From the NCBI RefSeq assembly GCF_016756615.1, contig NZ_AP023262.1, positions 4,217,501-4,281,500 on the forward strand: a DNA stretch of 64,000 nucleotides, written 5' to 3'. The DNA comes from Mesorhizobium sp. L-8-3. GTDB lineage: Bacteria; Pseudomonadota; Alphaproteobacteria; Rhizobiales; Rhizobiaceae. Position numbers and translations under genes: made by a program. Positions within the stretch are counted from its first letter, which is position 1, and every line of letters begins with the position of its first letter. Below are positions 26,285 through 35,988 of the stretch, in pieces. Under the pieces are notes generated by a model. It was not told the origin of the DNA and made no database searches. It saw nothing but the letters and a program-made list of their open reading frames with translations.

Positions 26285-27769
26285 ATGGCCACTGACACAG
26301 CCCACGGCTCGCCCGCTGCGACAGCCCAAGGCGGCGAGGACAAGCTGAGCCTTCCGGCGCTGGCCGCGATGGTCGTTGGTTCGATGGTCGGCGCCGGCGT
26401 GTTTCAGCTCCCGGCGCGTTTCGCGACCCAGACCGGGGTCTATGGCGCTCTCATCGCGTGGGCGATCGCCGGCACTGGCATGCTGGCACTCGCGTTCGTC
26501 TTCCAAACGCTCGCAGTCCGCAAGCCCGATCTCGACAACGGGGTCTACGTCTATGCGCGCGCCGGGTTCGGCATCTATCCGGGCTTCCTCTCCGCCATCG
26601 GTTTCTGGGCCTCCGCATGCGCAGGGAACGCCTTCTACTGGGTGCTGATAATGACCACCATTTCGCAGCTGTTTCCCCAGCTCGCGGAGGTGTTCGGAAC
26701 GGGCGACACCTGGCCGGCTTTCTTCGTTTCCGTGGCTGCGGTCTGGGGGTACTACTTCTTCATCCGCCGCGGCGTCAAGGAAGCCGCGTGGATCAACTAC
26801 ATAGTAACAGTCGCGAAGCTTGTTCCTCTTGCACTCTTCCTCGTGCTCGTGATCTTCTTCTTCAATGGCGAGGTTTTCGTCGGCAACCTCACCGGTGGCT
26901 ACGACCTGCCCGGCGGAGACTCGCTGTTCTTGCAGGTGCAGGGCACGATGCTCATCACGGTGTTCGTGTTCCTGGGCATCGAGGGCGCGAGCGTCTACTC
27001 GCGATACGCCCAGCGGCGCGAGGACGTCGGCACCGCGACTGTGCTGGGGTTCCTGGGGGTGCTCGCTCTTTTTGCGTCCATCTCCATCCTCTCATACGGC
27101 ATCCTTCCGAAGGCGGAGATCGCGGCGTTGTCCCAGCCGTCCGTCGGCGGGGTCCTCGAGTCCGCGGTTGGGCCATGGGGCGGGGCGTTCATCCGCGTCG
27201 GGCTCATCGTGTCGGTGCTCGGCGCCTACCTGGCCTGGCAGCTCCTGGCGGCCGATGTCGTGTACGCAGCGGCGAAGGACGACGACTTGCCCGGCCACTT
27301 TGCCAGGCTCAACAACCAGGACGTTCCCGAGCACGCCGTTTTCTGGACGTCGGTCCTGGTTTCCGCGATCCTTTTCGCCGTGCAGTTCGCGGAAAACGCC
27401 CTCGACTTCACCCTCGACCTGACCGCCGCGCTTTCGCTCGCGCCGTTCGCGCTTGCCAGTGCTTACGCGGTCAAGATCGCATGGCAGCGGGACGGATACA
27501 CGAACACGTCGTCGGGCATCCGGACGCGAGAGCTGGCGATCGCAGTCGTCTCAACGGTCTACACGCTGTTCCTCATATGGGCCGCCGGATACACGTTCGT
27601 CTTCCTTGCCTGCATCCTGCTGGCGCCGGCGACGGTACTCTACTTCATCGCGAGGCGGGAACAGAAGGCGCAGGTGTTCACCACGGCGGGGCTCGTCACC
27701 TTCTTGCTCGTCCTGGCTTTTGCGGTGATCGGGATCGTGTTGCTCGCCACAGGCGTGGTGCAGATCTGA
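26285..27769 (+). CDS. arcD: APC-family arginine:ornithine antiporter-like transporter
   Basis: A 494-aa inner-membrane protein with about 12-13 helices. The N-terminal GSMVGAGVFQLP is the substrate-binding loop of basic amino-acid/polyamine antiporters, and GIEGASVYSRYAQRREDVG is the conserved middle motif of the ArcD/LysI branch. Its gene precedes arginine deiminase by 97 nt, so it most likely exchanges arginine for ornithine or citrulline. The ArcD name rests on family plus context. Confidence 0.85.
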   Translation: MATDTAHGSPAATAQGGEDKLSLPALAAMVVGSMVGAGVFQLPARFATQTGVYGALIAWAIAGTGMLALAFVFQTLAVRKPDLDNGVYVYARAGFGIYPGFLSAIGFWASACAGNAFYWVLIMTTISQLFPQLAEVFGTGDTWPAFFVSVAAVWGYYFFIRRGVKEAAWINYIVTVAKLVPLALFLVLVIFFFNGEVFVGNLTGGYDLPGGDSLFLQVQGTMLITVFVFLGIEGASVYSRYAQRREDVGTATVLGFLGVLALFASISILSYGILPKAEIAALSQPSVGGVLESAVGPWGGAFIRVGLIVSVLGAYLAWQLLAADVVYAAAKDDDLPGHFARLNNQDVPEHAVFWTSVLVSAILFAVQFAENALDFTLDLTAALSLAPFALASAYAVKIAWQRDGYTNTSSGIRTRELAIAVVSTVYTLFLIWAAGYTFVFLACILLAPATVLYFIARREQKAQVFTTAGLVTFLLVLAFAVIGIVLLATGVVQI

Positions 27770-27866
27770 TGGCCATCATCGCGGCACTTTCCGTATGCGC
27801 CAGGCGATCGATCTGCGTTGTGCCCGGCGAATTGTGAGTTCACACCCGACCTAGGAGGTATCGACG

Positions 27867-29114
27867 ATGGCCACAGAAACCGAATTCGGCGTTCATTCCG
27901 AGGTCGGCCAGCTGCGCAAGGTCATGGTCTGCGCGCCGGGCCGCGCACATCAGCGGCTCACGCCGACCAATTGCGACGCGCTTCTGTTCGACGACGTGCT
28001 GTGGGTCGATGTCGCCAAGCGCGACCACTTCGACTTCATGACCAAGATGCGCGACCGCGGCGTCGAGGTGGTGGAGATGCACAACCTGTTGGCCCAAACT
28101 GTCGCCGTTCCCGAGGCCAAGAAGTGGATCCTCGACAACCAGGTTGTACCGAACCAGGTCGGGTTTGAACTCGTCAACGAAATCCGCAGCTATCTCGAAG
28201 GCCTGTCCGACCGCGAGCTTGCCGAGACCCTGCTGGGCGGGCTGTCGACCCATGAATTCCCCGAACATATCGGCGGCGAGATGCTGGAATTGATCCGGGA
28301 CGCTGCTGGGGTGGCCGAATATCTTCTGCCGCCGCTGCCCAATACGATCTATACGCGTGACACCACTTGCTGGATCTATGGCGGCGTTACGCTCAACCCG
28401 CTCTACTGGCCGGCGCGGCACGAGGAGACCATCCTCGCCACCGCCATCTACAAGTTCCATCCCGACTTCGCCGGCAAGGTCAATGTCTGGTGGGGCGATC
28501 CCGCAAAGGACTGGGGCCTTGCCACGCTCGAAGGCGGCGACGTCATGCCGATCGGCAAAGGCAATGTGCTGATCGGCATGAGCGAGCGCACGTCGCGGCA
28601 GGCGATCAGCCAACTCGCCGCGACCCTCTTCGAGAAAGGCGCGGCGGATCGGGTCATCGTCGCCGCGATGCCGAAGCTGCGCGCGGCGATGCATCTCGAC
28701 ACTGTATTCACCTTCGCGGACCGCGACTGCGTGCTGATCTATCCCGACATCGTCAACAGCATCGAGGCGTTCTCCTACCGGCCGGGTGACAAGCCGGGCT
28801 CGATCGAACTGCACAAGGACAGTCGCTCCTTCGTCGAAACGGTGCGCGACGCGCTCGGCCTCAAGGAGATGCGCGTGGTCGAGACCGGCGGCAATGCTTA
28901 CGTGCGCGAGCGCACGCAATGGGACAGCGGCGCCAACCTCGTCTGCCTCTCACCCGGCGTCGTGCTTGCATATGACCGCAACACCTACACCAACACGTTG
29001 CTGCGCAAGGCCGGTATCGAAGTGATTACCATTACCGGAGCGGAACTCGGACGCGGGCGCGGCGGCGGCCACTGCATGACCTGTCCGATCATCCGCGATG
29101 CGGTCGACTACTAG
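27867..29114 (+). CDS. arcA: arginine deiminase
   Basis: A 415-aa enzyme hydrolysing arginine to citrulline and ammonia. It has the family start [19 protein letters not shown], the [11 protein letters not shown] segment with catalytic acid residues, the EGGDVMPIG stretch, and the C-terminal nucleophile in [10 protein letters not shown] (Cys ~403). CTAGGAGG lies just upstream of the ATG. The usual partners arcB (ornithine carbamoyltransferase) and arcC (carbamate kinase) are absent here; HdeD genes follow instead. Ammonia release with HdeD suggests acid resistance rather than ATP production, which is inference. Confidence 0.95.
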   Translation: MATETEFGVHSEVGQLRKVMVCAPGRAHQRLTPTNCDALLFDDVLWVDVAKRDHFDFMTKMRDRGVEVVEMHNLLAQTVAVPEAKKWILDNQVVPNQVGFELVNEIRSYLEGLSDRELAETLLGGLSTHEFPEHIGGEMLELIRDAAGVAEYLLPPLPNTIYTRDTTCWIYGGVTLNPLYWPARHEETILATAIYKFHPDFAGKVNVWWGDPAKDWGLATLEGGDVMPIGKGNVLIGMSERTSRQAISQLAATLFEKGAADRVIVAAMPKLRAAMHLDTVFTFADRDCVLIYPDIVNSIEAFSYRPGDKPGSIELHKDSRSFVETVRDALGLKEMRVVETGGNAYVRERTQWDSGANLVCLSPGVVLAYDRNTYTNTLLRKAGIEVITITGAELGRGRGGGHCMTCPIIRDAVDY

Positions 29115-29153
29115 GGGCGCGGACCAAGACGATCCGAGGAAGAGGCGCCGCCC

Positions 29154-29750
29154 ATGCCACGAGTTCCCGTCGGGCCAGTGAGTGAGGGTTCCATTGAAGG
29201 CGTCGACTACGAGCGTCGGGCACAATCCCTGCATTCGCGGTGGCGACTGTTCCTCTTCCTGGGCATCGTTCTGATCGTGGCAGGGATACTGGCCGTCGCG
29301 CTCCCCGCGATCTCGACATTGGCGGCGAGCGTGGTGCTCGGCGCGGTCCTTGCGCTCGCGGGAGTCGTCAAGATGGTCAAGTCCTTGCAGGTCAAGGAAT
29401 GGAGCGGTTTCGTCTGGCAGGAACTGACCGGCGTGGTCGAGGTCGTCGGCGGCATCCTGATCTTCTTCAACCCTTTGAAAGGCGCGCTCGCCATCACCCT
29501 CCTGATCGCCCTGGTGTTTCTGGTGCAGGGCATTCTGCAGATCGCGCTCGCGGTGGTCGTACGCAACCAGGACGGCTGGCACTGGTTCGCCATCTCGGGT
29601 CTCGTTGCGCTGGCGGCGAGCGCAGCGCTCGCCCTGAAGCTGCCCCACACCAGCATCTACACGCCAGGCACGATCGCCGGCATTTCGCTCCTTGTCGCCG
29701 GCGGCGCCTACGTCGCCATTGCTCTCACCATGCGCAAGGCACGGCCATGA
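29154..29750 (+). CDS. HdeD-family membrane protein (1)
   Basis: A 198-aa protein with six hydrophobic helices (DUF308 repeats), starting after an N-terminal soluble tail. It has the FxGIVLIVAGILAVALP and GGILIFFNPLKGALAITLLIALVFLVQG patterns of HdeD acid-resistance proteins. It lies 39 nt after arcA and 49 nt before the RND adaptor, and another HdeD follows the RND gene. Likely one operon with arcDA and the pump. Confidence 0.85.
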   Translation: MPRVPVGPVSEGSIEGVDYERRAQSLHSRWRLFLFLGIVLIVAGILAVALPAISTLAASVVLGAVLALAGVVKMVKSLQVKEWSGFVWQELTGVVEVVGGILIFFNPLKGALAITLLIALVFLVQGILQIALAVVVRNQDGWHWFAISGLVALAASAALALKLPHTSIYTPGTIAGISLLVAGGAYVAIALTMRKARP

Positions 29751-29799
29751 AGACATTGCGCGACAGGCCGCCGCCATATGGCTCTATCGGAGTGCGGCG

Positions 29800-30957
29800 A
29801 TGATCAGGCGAGCTTCTCGCATGCGCCTGGCGATGGCCTGCCTCGCAGCTGTCGCGGCCGCTTGCATTGTCTCGATCTCACTCGCCCAGCAACTGGGCGC
29901 GGGGCAGGCTGGTCCGCCTCCGGCGGTCATCGTCGAGAAGGTCGAAATGCAGCAGGTCAACAGTCCCGCGCGGTTCACCGGCCGGGTCGAGGCGATCGAG
30001 ACCGTGGACATCAGGGCGCGCGTCACCGGCTTCTTGCAGAGGGTGGCCTTCCAGGACGGGCAGGAGGTCAAGGCCGGGGACACGCTGTTCGAGATCGAGC
30101 CGAACGAACTCGACGCGCTGGTCGCCTCGGCACGGGCGCAAGTGGCGCGCGCCGAGGCCACGCGGAAGTCGGCCGAACGGACCTTGATGCGCAATCGGGA
30201 TCTGTTCGCCCGCAACACGGTCTCACAGGCAGTGCTCGACGATTCCCAGGCGGCATTCGATGTCGCGGCGGCGGATGTAGAGGTTGCCGAGGCGACGCTG
30301 AACACCGCCGAGCTCAACCTGTCATATGCCCGCATCGCAGCGCCGATCTCCGGCAGCATCGGTCGCGCGACCTTCACCGTGGGCAACCTGGTCCGACCGG
30401 ATTCCGGTTCGCTGGCACGCATCGTCAGCCTCGACCCGATCCGCGTCGCCTTCGCCATGACCGAGGGTCTGCTCGTGACGGTTCGGCAAGAGGAGGCCGG
30501 CGGCACCACTTTCGATCCGGACGTGCTCAAGCTTTCGCTGCGGCTTGCGAATGGGACGGACTACGATCAGCCCGGCCGCATCGAATTCGTCGAACACGAG
30601 GTCGATCCACAGACGGGAACCGTCGCGGCCCGGGCCGTATTCCCCAACCCCAATCGCATCCTCATCCCGGGACAATTCGTCACCCTGTTCGTCGGGGAGA
30701 AGGATGCGCCCAGCATGCCCGTTGTGCCGCAGACGGCGGTGCTGCAGGATCGCGACGGGCGTTTCGTCTATCTGCTGACCAAGGACAACACCGTTTCGCA
30801 ACAGCGCATTGCCACGGGAGCGCGCGTCGGCAACGGCTGGGCGGTCACCACAGGCCTCGACGGCGGCGAGCAGGTGGTCGTCCAGGGAATTCAGCGCTTG
30901 GCCGACGGCATGACGGTGCAGCCCAGCGAGGGCCAGCCCGTCGGCGGCGGCACATGA
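29800..30957 (+). CDS. RND efflux periplasmic adaptor (MexA/AcrA-like)
   Basis: A 385-aa membrane-fusion protein. The N-terminus is a signal/anchor (MACLAAVAAACIVSISLAQ), then come the lipoyl halves around a coiled coil (~75-190, including RNTVSQAVLDDSQAAFD) and the beta-barrel part with NLVRPDSGSLARIVSLDPIRV. GGAG lies 7 bases before ATG 29800. Its stop overlaps the permease start (ATGA), so the two are translationally coupled. No outer-membrane channel gene is present here. Confidence 0.92.
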   Translation: MIRRASRMRLAMACLAAVAAACIVSISLAQQLGAGQAGPPPAVIVEKVEMQQVNSPARFTGRVEAIETVDIRARVTGFLQRVAFQDGQEVKAGDTLFEIEPNELDALVASARAQVARAEATRKSAERTLMRNRDLFARNTVSQAVLDDSQAAFDVAAADVEVAEATLNTAELNLSYARIAAPISGSIGRATFTVGNLVRPDSGSLARIVSLDPIRVAFAMTEGLLVTVRQEEAGGTTFDPDVLKLSLRLANGTDYDQPGRIEFVEHEVDPQTGTVAARAVFPNPNRILIPGQFVTLFVGEKDAPSMPVVPQTAVLQDRDGRFVYLLTKDNTVSQQRIATGARVGNGWAVTTGLDGGEQVVVQGIQRLADGMTVQPSEGQPVGGGT

Positions 30958-33900
30958 TCTCCGATCTCTTCATTACCCGCACCCGGCTGGCGATCGTCGT
31001 GTCGATTGTCATCTCGATCGCCGGCGCGATCGCCATCTTCGGTCTGCCGGTACAGCAGTACCCGCAGATCACCCCGCCGACCGTCACGGTCTCGGCCACC
31101 TATCCCGGCGCAAGCGCGGATGTGATTGCCGACGTCGTCGGCGGGCCCCTGGAGACGGCAATCAACGGCGTCGACAATATGATGTACATGTCGTCGACCA
31201 GCTCGAACGCCGGGCAATACTCGCTGTCCGTGACCTTCGAGGTGGGCACGGATCCGGACATTGCGCAGGTCAGCGTGCAGAACAGGGCGCAACTGGCGAT
31301 CGCGCAGTTGCCGGCTGCGGTCACCCAGCAAGGCGTATCGGTGCGATCGCGGTCGCCCGATTTCGTGCTCGGCATCGCCTTCTACTCCCCCGACGACAAG
31401 CGCGACGCGCTCGAGATCACCAACTTCACCGCCACGACAATCGTCGATGCCCTCTCGCGCGTTGCCGGCGTCGGCCAGGCGTCGGTGGTGGGGGCGTCCG
31501 AGTATTCCATGCGCGTCTGGCTTGATCCGACACGCATGGATGCACTGGGCATCACGGCAGACGACATAGCGAGCGCCATCCAGCAACAGAACATACAGGC
31601 ATCGCTCGGCCAGGCCGGCGCACCGCCGGCACAGGAAGGCACCAAACTGCAATTCACGCTCGTGGCTCAGGGCAGGCTCCTAACCGCGGAGCAATTCGGC
31701 GACATCGTCATCCGCACAGGCGAGGCTGGCGCGATCGTGCGGCTGCGCAACGTCGGCCGCATCGAGCTTGGCGCGCGGAACTATGCCTCCAGCGCGCGCT
31801 TCGGCGGACACGATGCTGCGATGCTGCAGATAAACCAGGCACCAGGGGCCAATGCCATCCAGACCGCGAATGCGGTGCAGGCAGAACTGCAGCGCCTGTC
31901 GGCCAGATTCCCGCCCGGCCTCCAATACCAGGTCGTCTACGACGCGACGCGTTTCGTGCGGGCGAGCCTCGGGCTGATCGTCCGCATCCTCGTCGAGGCC
32001 TTCCTCATCGTGCTCGCCATCACCTTCCTGTTCCTGCAGGACTGGCGATCCATGCTGGTTTCGGCGCTGGCCATGCCGGTCTCGATGCTCGGCACGATGG
32101 CGGTCCTGCTGGTGTTCGGCTACTCGATCAACACGATCTCGCTGCTGGCGCTGGTGCTGGCGATCGGATTGGTGGTCGACGACGCGATCCTCGTCGTAGA
32201 GAACGTCAGGCACGTGATCGAGGACAATCCCGGGATCGACACGGCGACCGCCACGCGCAGGGCAATGGGGCAGATCACGGGTCCGATCGTTTCGACGACG
32301 CTGGTGCTGCTGGCCGTCGTGACGCCGACGGCGTTCCTGCCCGGTATAAACGGCCAACTCTATCGCCAGTTCGCGGTCACGCTCTCGGCAGCGCTGGTCC
32401 TCTCGTCCATCGTCGCACTGACGCTCAGTCCGGCGCTTAGCGCGATCCTGCTGAAGCCAGGACTGGGCGGGTACCGGCGCGGTCCGCTCGCCTGGTTCAC
32501 GCGCGCTCTCAATGCGACGCGCGACGGCTACGGCCGCGTGGTCGCGTTCCTTGTGCGAGTGTGGTACATACCTCTCGCTGCGCTCGCTGCCTGCTTCCTC
32601 GGCGCCTTCCTGCTGTTCGCGCGCCTGCCGTCTACCTTTCTCCCCGACGAAGACCAAGGCGCGCTGTTCCTCGACATCCAGCTTCCCGACGCCGCCTCGC
32701 TCGATCGCACGCGGGCGATCGTCAACGAGGTCGAGCATGCGCTGTCGGAGACGGAGGGAGTCGAGAACGTCATCTCCATCGCCGGTTTCAGCATCCTGCA
32801 GGGAACCTCCACTCCAAACGGCGCGATGGTGGTAGCGGCGCTGGATCCCTGGGACCAGCGCGCGACTCCCGAGTTGCAGCTCAACGCCATCCTTGCAAAG
32901 CTGAGGGCGCAGTTCTCCACCATCCCGGGCGCCAATGTCTCGGTCTTTGCGCCGCCGGCCATTTCCGGCATCGGCGCGGTGGGTGGACTCGACCTGCGGC
33001 TGCAGGCGCTGCAGGGGCAACGGCCCGAAGAGATCGCGCAGGTGGTGCGCGCCTTCGTCTCGGAGGTGAACCAGCAGCCGGAGATCGGCGGCGTGGCGAC
33101 GACCTTCAGCGCCGATGTGCCGCAGATCTATGTCGATGTCGACCGCACGCGCGCCGAGGCGCTTGGGGTAAGCGTCGCCGACATCTATTCGACGATCGGC
33201 GCCAGCTTCGGCTCCCGCTACGTCAACGATTTCACGCTGCAGGGCAGGGTCTTCCAGGTCAACCTTCAAGCCGACGCCGAGCATCGCGCCGATGCGGAGG
33301 ACATCCTCAATCTGCATGTACGCAGCCGCACGGGCGCGATGGTGCCCCTGAGGACCGTCCTGTCGACGAGCGTCGTTCTCGCCCCCTTCATCATCTCCCG
33401 CTACAACCTATCGGTCGCCGCCCAGATCAACGGGCAGGCCGCGCCGGGCGGCAGCTCGGGAGCGGCCATGGACGCGATAGAGCGCGTGGCCGCAGAGGCG
33501 CTGCCGACCGGCTTCGGCTACGAATGGTCCGGCCTGTCGTTCCAGGAACGGCGCGGCAGGGGGCAGGAGCCGATCATCTTCGGACTGGCCTTTCTGTTCG
33601 CCTATCTGTTCCTGGTGGCGCTATACGAAAGCTGGACGCTGCCCATCGCTGTCATCCTGTCACTCGGCGCCGCCCTGTTGGGCGCGACGGCGGCACTCAT
33701 GCTCTTCGGACTGCAGAGCAGCCTCTATGCCCAGATCGCCATTGTGCTGCTGATCGGGCTCGCCTCGAAGAACGCCATCCTGATCGTAGAATTCGCCAAG
33801 GAACGCCACCAGGAGGGGCGATCGATCGCCGAGGCCGCACGGCTCGGCGCCGAACAGCGCTTCCGCGCCGTGATGATGACGGCGGTGTCCTTCATCTTCG

Positions 33901-34097
33901 GCATCTTGCCGCTTGCCGTGGCGACCGGCGCCGGAGCCGGCGCCGGGCGGTCGGTGGGCGTCGCCATCTTCGGCGGCATGGTTGGGGCCACCACGATCGG
34001 TCTGTTCATCATCCCGACCTTGTTCGCCGTCATCGAGCGCGTCGTGGAATGGGCGACGCGACGATCGCAAGCCGAACTGGAGCCGCCGATGACGTAA
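30954..34097 (+). CDS. RND efflux permease, HAE-1 (AcrB/MexB) type
   Basis: A 1047-aa inner-membrane, proton-driven multidrug pump. It has 12 predicted helices with two large periplasmic loops, and the TM4 proton relay LAIGLVVDDAILVVENV carries the two aspartates. QYPQITPPTVTVSATYPGAS is the standard HAE-1 N-terminal loop. It starts in the ATGA overlap with the adaptor. Being bracketed by two HdeD genes and next to arginine deiminase is unusual; the pump may serve acid or solvent stress, but its substrate is not evident. Confidence 0.93.
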   Translation: MISDLFITRTRLAIVVSIVISIAGAIAIFGLPVQQYPQITPPTVTVSATYPGASADVIADVVGGPLETAINGVDNMMYMSSTSSNAGQYSLSVTFEVGTDPDIAQVSVQNRAQLAIAQLPAAVTQQGVSVRSRSPDFVLGIAFYSPDDKRDALEITNFTATTIVDALSRVAGVGQASVVGASEYSMRVWLDPTRMDALGITADDIASAIQQQNIQASLGQAGAPPAQEGTKLQFTLVAQGRLLTAEQFGDIVIRTGEAGAIVRLRNVGRIELGARNYASSARFGGHDAAMLQINQAPGANAIQTANAVQAELQRLSARFPPGLQYQVVYDATRFVRASLGLIVRILVEAFLIVLAITFLFLQDWRSMLVSALAMPVSMLGTMAVLLVFGYSINTISLLALVLAIGLVVDDAILVVENVRHVIEDNPGIDTATATRRAMGQITGPIVSTTLVLLAVVTPTAFLPGINGQLYRQFAVTLSAALVLSSIVALTLSPALSAILLKPGLGGYRRGPLAWFTRALNATRDGYGRVVAFLVRVWYIPLAALAACFLGAFLLFARLPSTFLPDEDQGALFLDIQLPDAASLDRTRAIVNEVEHALSETEGVENVISIAGFSILQGTSTPNGAMVVAALDPWDQRATPELQLNAILAKLRAQFSTIPGANVSVFAPPAISGIGAVGGLDLRLQALQGQRPEEIAQVVRAFVSEVNQQPEIGGVATTFSADVPQIYVDVDRTRAEALGVSVADIYSTIGASFGSRYVNDFTLQGRVFQVNLQADAEHRADAEDILNLHVRSRTGAMVPLRTVLSTSVVLAPFIISRYNLSVAAQINGQAAPGGSSGAAMDAIERVAAEALPTGFGYEWSGLSFQERRGRGQEPIIFGLAFLFAYLFLVALYESWTLPIAVILSLGAALLGATAALMLFGLQSSLYAQIAIVLLIGLASKNAILIVEFAKERHQEGRSIAEAARLGAEQRFRAVMMTAVSFIFGILPLAVATGAGAGAGRSVGVAIFGGMVGATTIGLFIIPTLFAVIERVVEWATRRSQAELEPPMT

Positions 34098-34153
34098 CCG
34101 CCACGCCTTGGCGGCCGGAGCAAGATCCAGATTTCAACCGCGAGGAGCAAGAC

Positions 34154-34708
34154 ATGACCACCTACGATTCCGGAACGTCCGCGGCTCTCCACGAGCCGCC
34201 CACCTGGCTCCGCGTACTGCTCGGGATCGTTCTGCTCCTGGGGGGCATAGTCGTGCTCGGCGACATCGCGTTCGCGACGCTGGTCAGCACGCTGTTCATC
34301 GGATTCACGGCGATCGTCGTCGGCGCATTCGAAATCGTCCATGCGTTCTGGACGAAGGGGTGGGGCGGTTTCATTTGGCAGCTCGTGCTAGGAGTTCTCT
34401 ACGTCATCTTCGGGTGGATGGTGGTGAGACAGCCCATATCGGGTGCCTTGATCCTCACCTTTGCCCTCGGGCTGGTGTTCCTGGCGTCGGGCATCGTGCG
34501 GATAGTCGTCGCCTTCAGGCACTGGAGCGAGGGCGGCTGGCTGATGCTCGTTTCAGGAATGTTCGGCATTCTGGCCGGCATCATCGTCGTCACAGGATGG
34601 CCGGCGACCAGCGTCTGGGTGCTCGGGCTCCTGCTCGGGGTCGATCTTGTTTCCCACGGGTTGGCCTGGCTGATCCACGCCTGGTCGCCTTCCACGCAAA
34701 CCGCGTAG
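34154..34708 (+). CDS. HdeD-family membrane protein (2)
   Basis: A 184-aa six-helix DUF308 protein, with LLGIVLLLGGIVVLGDIAFATL at the start and the GGFIWQLVLGVLYVIFGWMVV core. It follows the RND gene by 56 nt; GAGGAGC precedes its ATG. It is related to, but clearly not a recent duplicate of, the HdeD at 29154. It closes the arc-HdeD-RND-HdeD block. Confidence 0.85.
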   Translation: MTTYDSGTSAALHEPPTWLRVLLGIVLLLGGIVVLGDIAFATLVSTLFIGFTAIVVGAFEIVHAFWTKGWGGFIWQLVLGVLYVIFGWMVVRQPISGALILTFALGLVFLASGIVRIVVAFRHWSEGGWLMLVSGMFGILAGIIVVTGWPATSVWVLGLLLGVDLVSHGLAWLIHAWSPSTQTA

Positions 34709-35132
34709 CGTTCGGCCCGGTCAGGGGGCAGGCAAATCGGTGCTGCCGTCGGTCTTCAAGGCGGCGCCTGCGGACAGCCGCGCCGCCAGCCGAAGGCTCC
34801 CGTGCGCAGTAGACCATGAAGGCAATGAGGATCGGCACGCCGATGAAGCCGCCCGCCAAACGCTAGAGACAGTTCCAGAAGTCCACGGCGAGGATGGCGG
34901 CGAAAGCGAGATCTTCAGCGACGCGCCGGCCAGCAACGGCAAGATACAGCTGCTGGTGATGGACTGGATGAGGTGGAGGCTGACGAAACCATCACGCTAT
35001 TTGCCACAATTCGAACTGGGCCCTGGCGAGCATTGTCGGAACGATGGTCGCGATCTGCAACGCGACGAGGGGATGCTCGTGACGTGAAGACTTCCCAGCC
35101 GAGTCTTCATCTTCAGGTAGGCTGCTCGTAGC
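34709..35132. other. gap with a frame-broken permease-like remnant on the minus strand
   Basis: No intact gene. Read on the minus strand between about 34800 and 35085 there are stretches such as GGFIGVPILIAFMVYCAR and PLVALQIATIVPTMLARAQFEL separated by stops, as in a decayed transporter or permease. The family could not be fixed. It sits just before the tetR stop. Confidence 0.3.
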
Positions 35133-35816
35133 TCATCTTGAGCCGAGAGCCGGCCTGGCTCCCGTCGGCGCGGGCTTGCGGCCGAAGGCGCGCAGAAAAG
35201 TGGTCACGGCATTCGTGGCGGCCTTGAGGTGTTCTTCGTCGGTCGGCGCGATGCCGAGCATCATAGACATCTGCAGGTCGGCATGGCCAAGCGCCAGGAA
35301 CTGGCGCGCCGCGAGATCAGGGTCGTCGATGTCGAGATGGCCGGTGAGCGCGAGGCGGGCAAAACGCGCGGCGAGTGCCGCCTGCAGCTTGGCAGGGCCG
35401 TTCTCGCGCCATGTCGTGAAGAGTTCGGGGTGACCGGCGGCTTCGCCTTGCAACAGCTTGCGAAGGAACTTGCCGTCGTCGTTGCAGAGGCAGTTCTTGT
35501 TGATGCGAACGGCGAAGGCCGTCAGTTCGGCATGCAGGTCCGAGGGGTGGTCCGGAAACGTCGACAAGGTCTCGAAGAAGCCCGCATTGGCCCGCTCCGT
35601 GATCTCGCGCACCACCGCGACGAAGAGTTTTTCCTTGTCGCCATGATGGTTGTAGACGGTCTGGCGCGACACGCCGGCTTCGGCCGCGATGAGGTCGATG
35701 TTGGATCCGCTGAAGCCCTCCTGACAGAAGACGCGGGCGGCCGCCTCGATGATCGACAAGCGTTTCGCGGAATGGCTGCGGGGCGTGGAGATGTCAGGAG
35801 CGATGGCAGCTGTCAT
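35133..35816 (-). CDS. TetR/AcrR-family repressor
   Basis: A 227-aa protein with an N-terminal helix-turn-helix (IIEAAARVFCQEGFSGSNIDLIAAEAGVSRQTVYNHHGDKEKLF, ~22-66) and an AefR-like C-terminal ligand domain. It is divergent from a Bcr/CflA-type MFS exporter with a palindrome between them, a standard repressor-drug pump pair. Confidence 0.92.
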   Translation of the reverse strand: MTAAIAPDISTPRSHSAKRLSIIEAAARVFCQEGFSGSNIDLIAAEAGVSRQTVYNHHGDKEKLFVAVVREITERANAGFFETLSTFPDHPSDLHAELTAFAVRINKNCLCNDDGKFLRKLLQGEAAGHPELFTTWRENGPAKLQAALAARFARLALTGHLDIDDPDLAARQFLALGHADLQMSMMLGIAPTDEEHLKAATNAVTTFLRAFGRKPAPTGARPALGSR

Positions 35817-35843
35817 GAAAATTTATATAGCTGTGATTGACGA

Positions 35844-35863
35844 TTTGGACAAGGCTGTCTAAA
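35844..35863. promoter_or_regulatory. TetR operator candidate
   Basis: TTTGGACAAGGCTGTCTAAA is a 20-bp inverted repeat (TTTGGACA/TGTCTAAA, one mismatch) in the tetR-MFS intergenic region, 27 nt upstream of the tetR start. Its place and symmetry fit autorepression and control of the exporter. Confidence 0.6.
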
Positions 35864-35988
35864 AATATTGACGACGTTCTACCAATTCGTCCGGCCGGAG
35901 GAACGGGCGGGTTCGCGGAGCGTCGCTTCAGCGGGCGGTACATCCCGCCGAAGCCTCACCTGGCTATTCGATCCGAAAGAAACAAGTC

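Noticed and set aside
29778-30953. Long upstream extension of the RND permease frame
   Set aside because: It overlaps the whole adaptor gene in another frame; the real start is the ATGA overlap at 30954.
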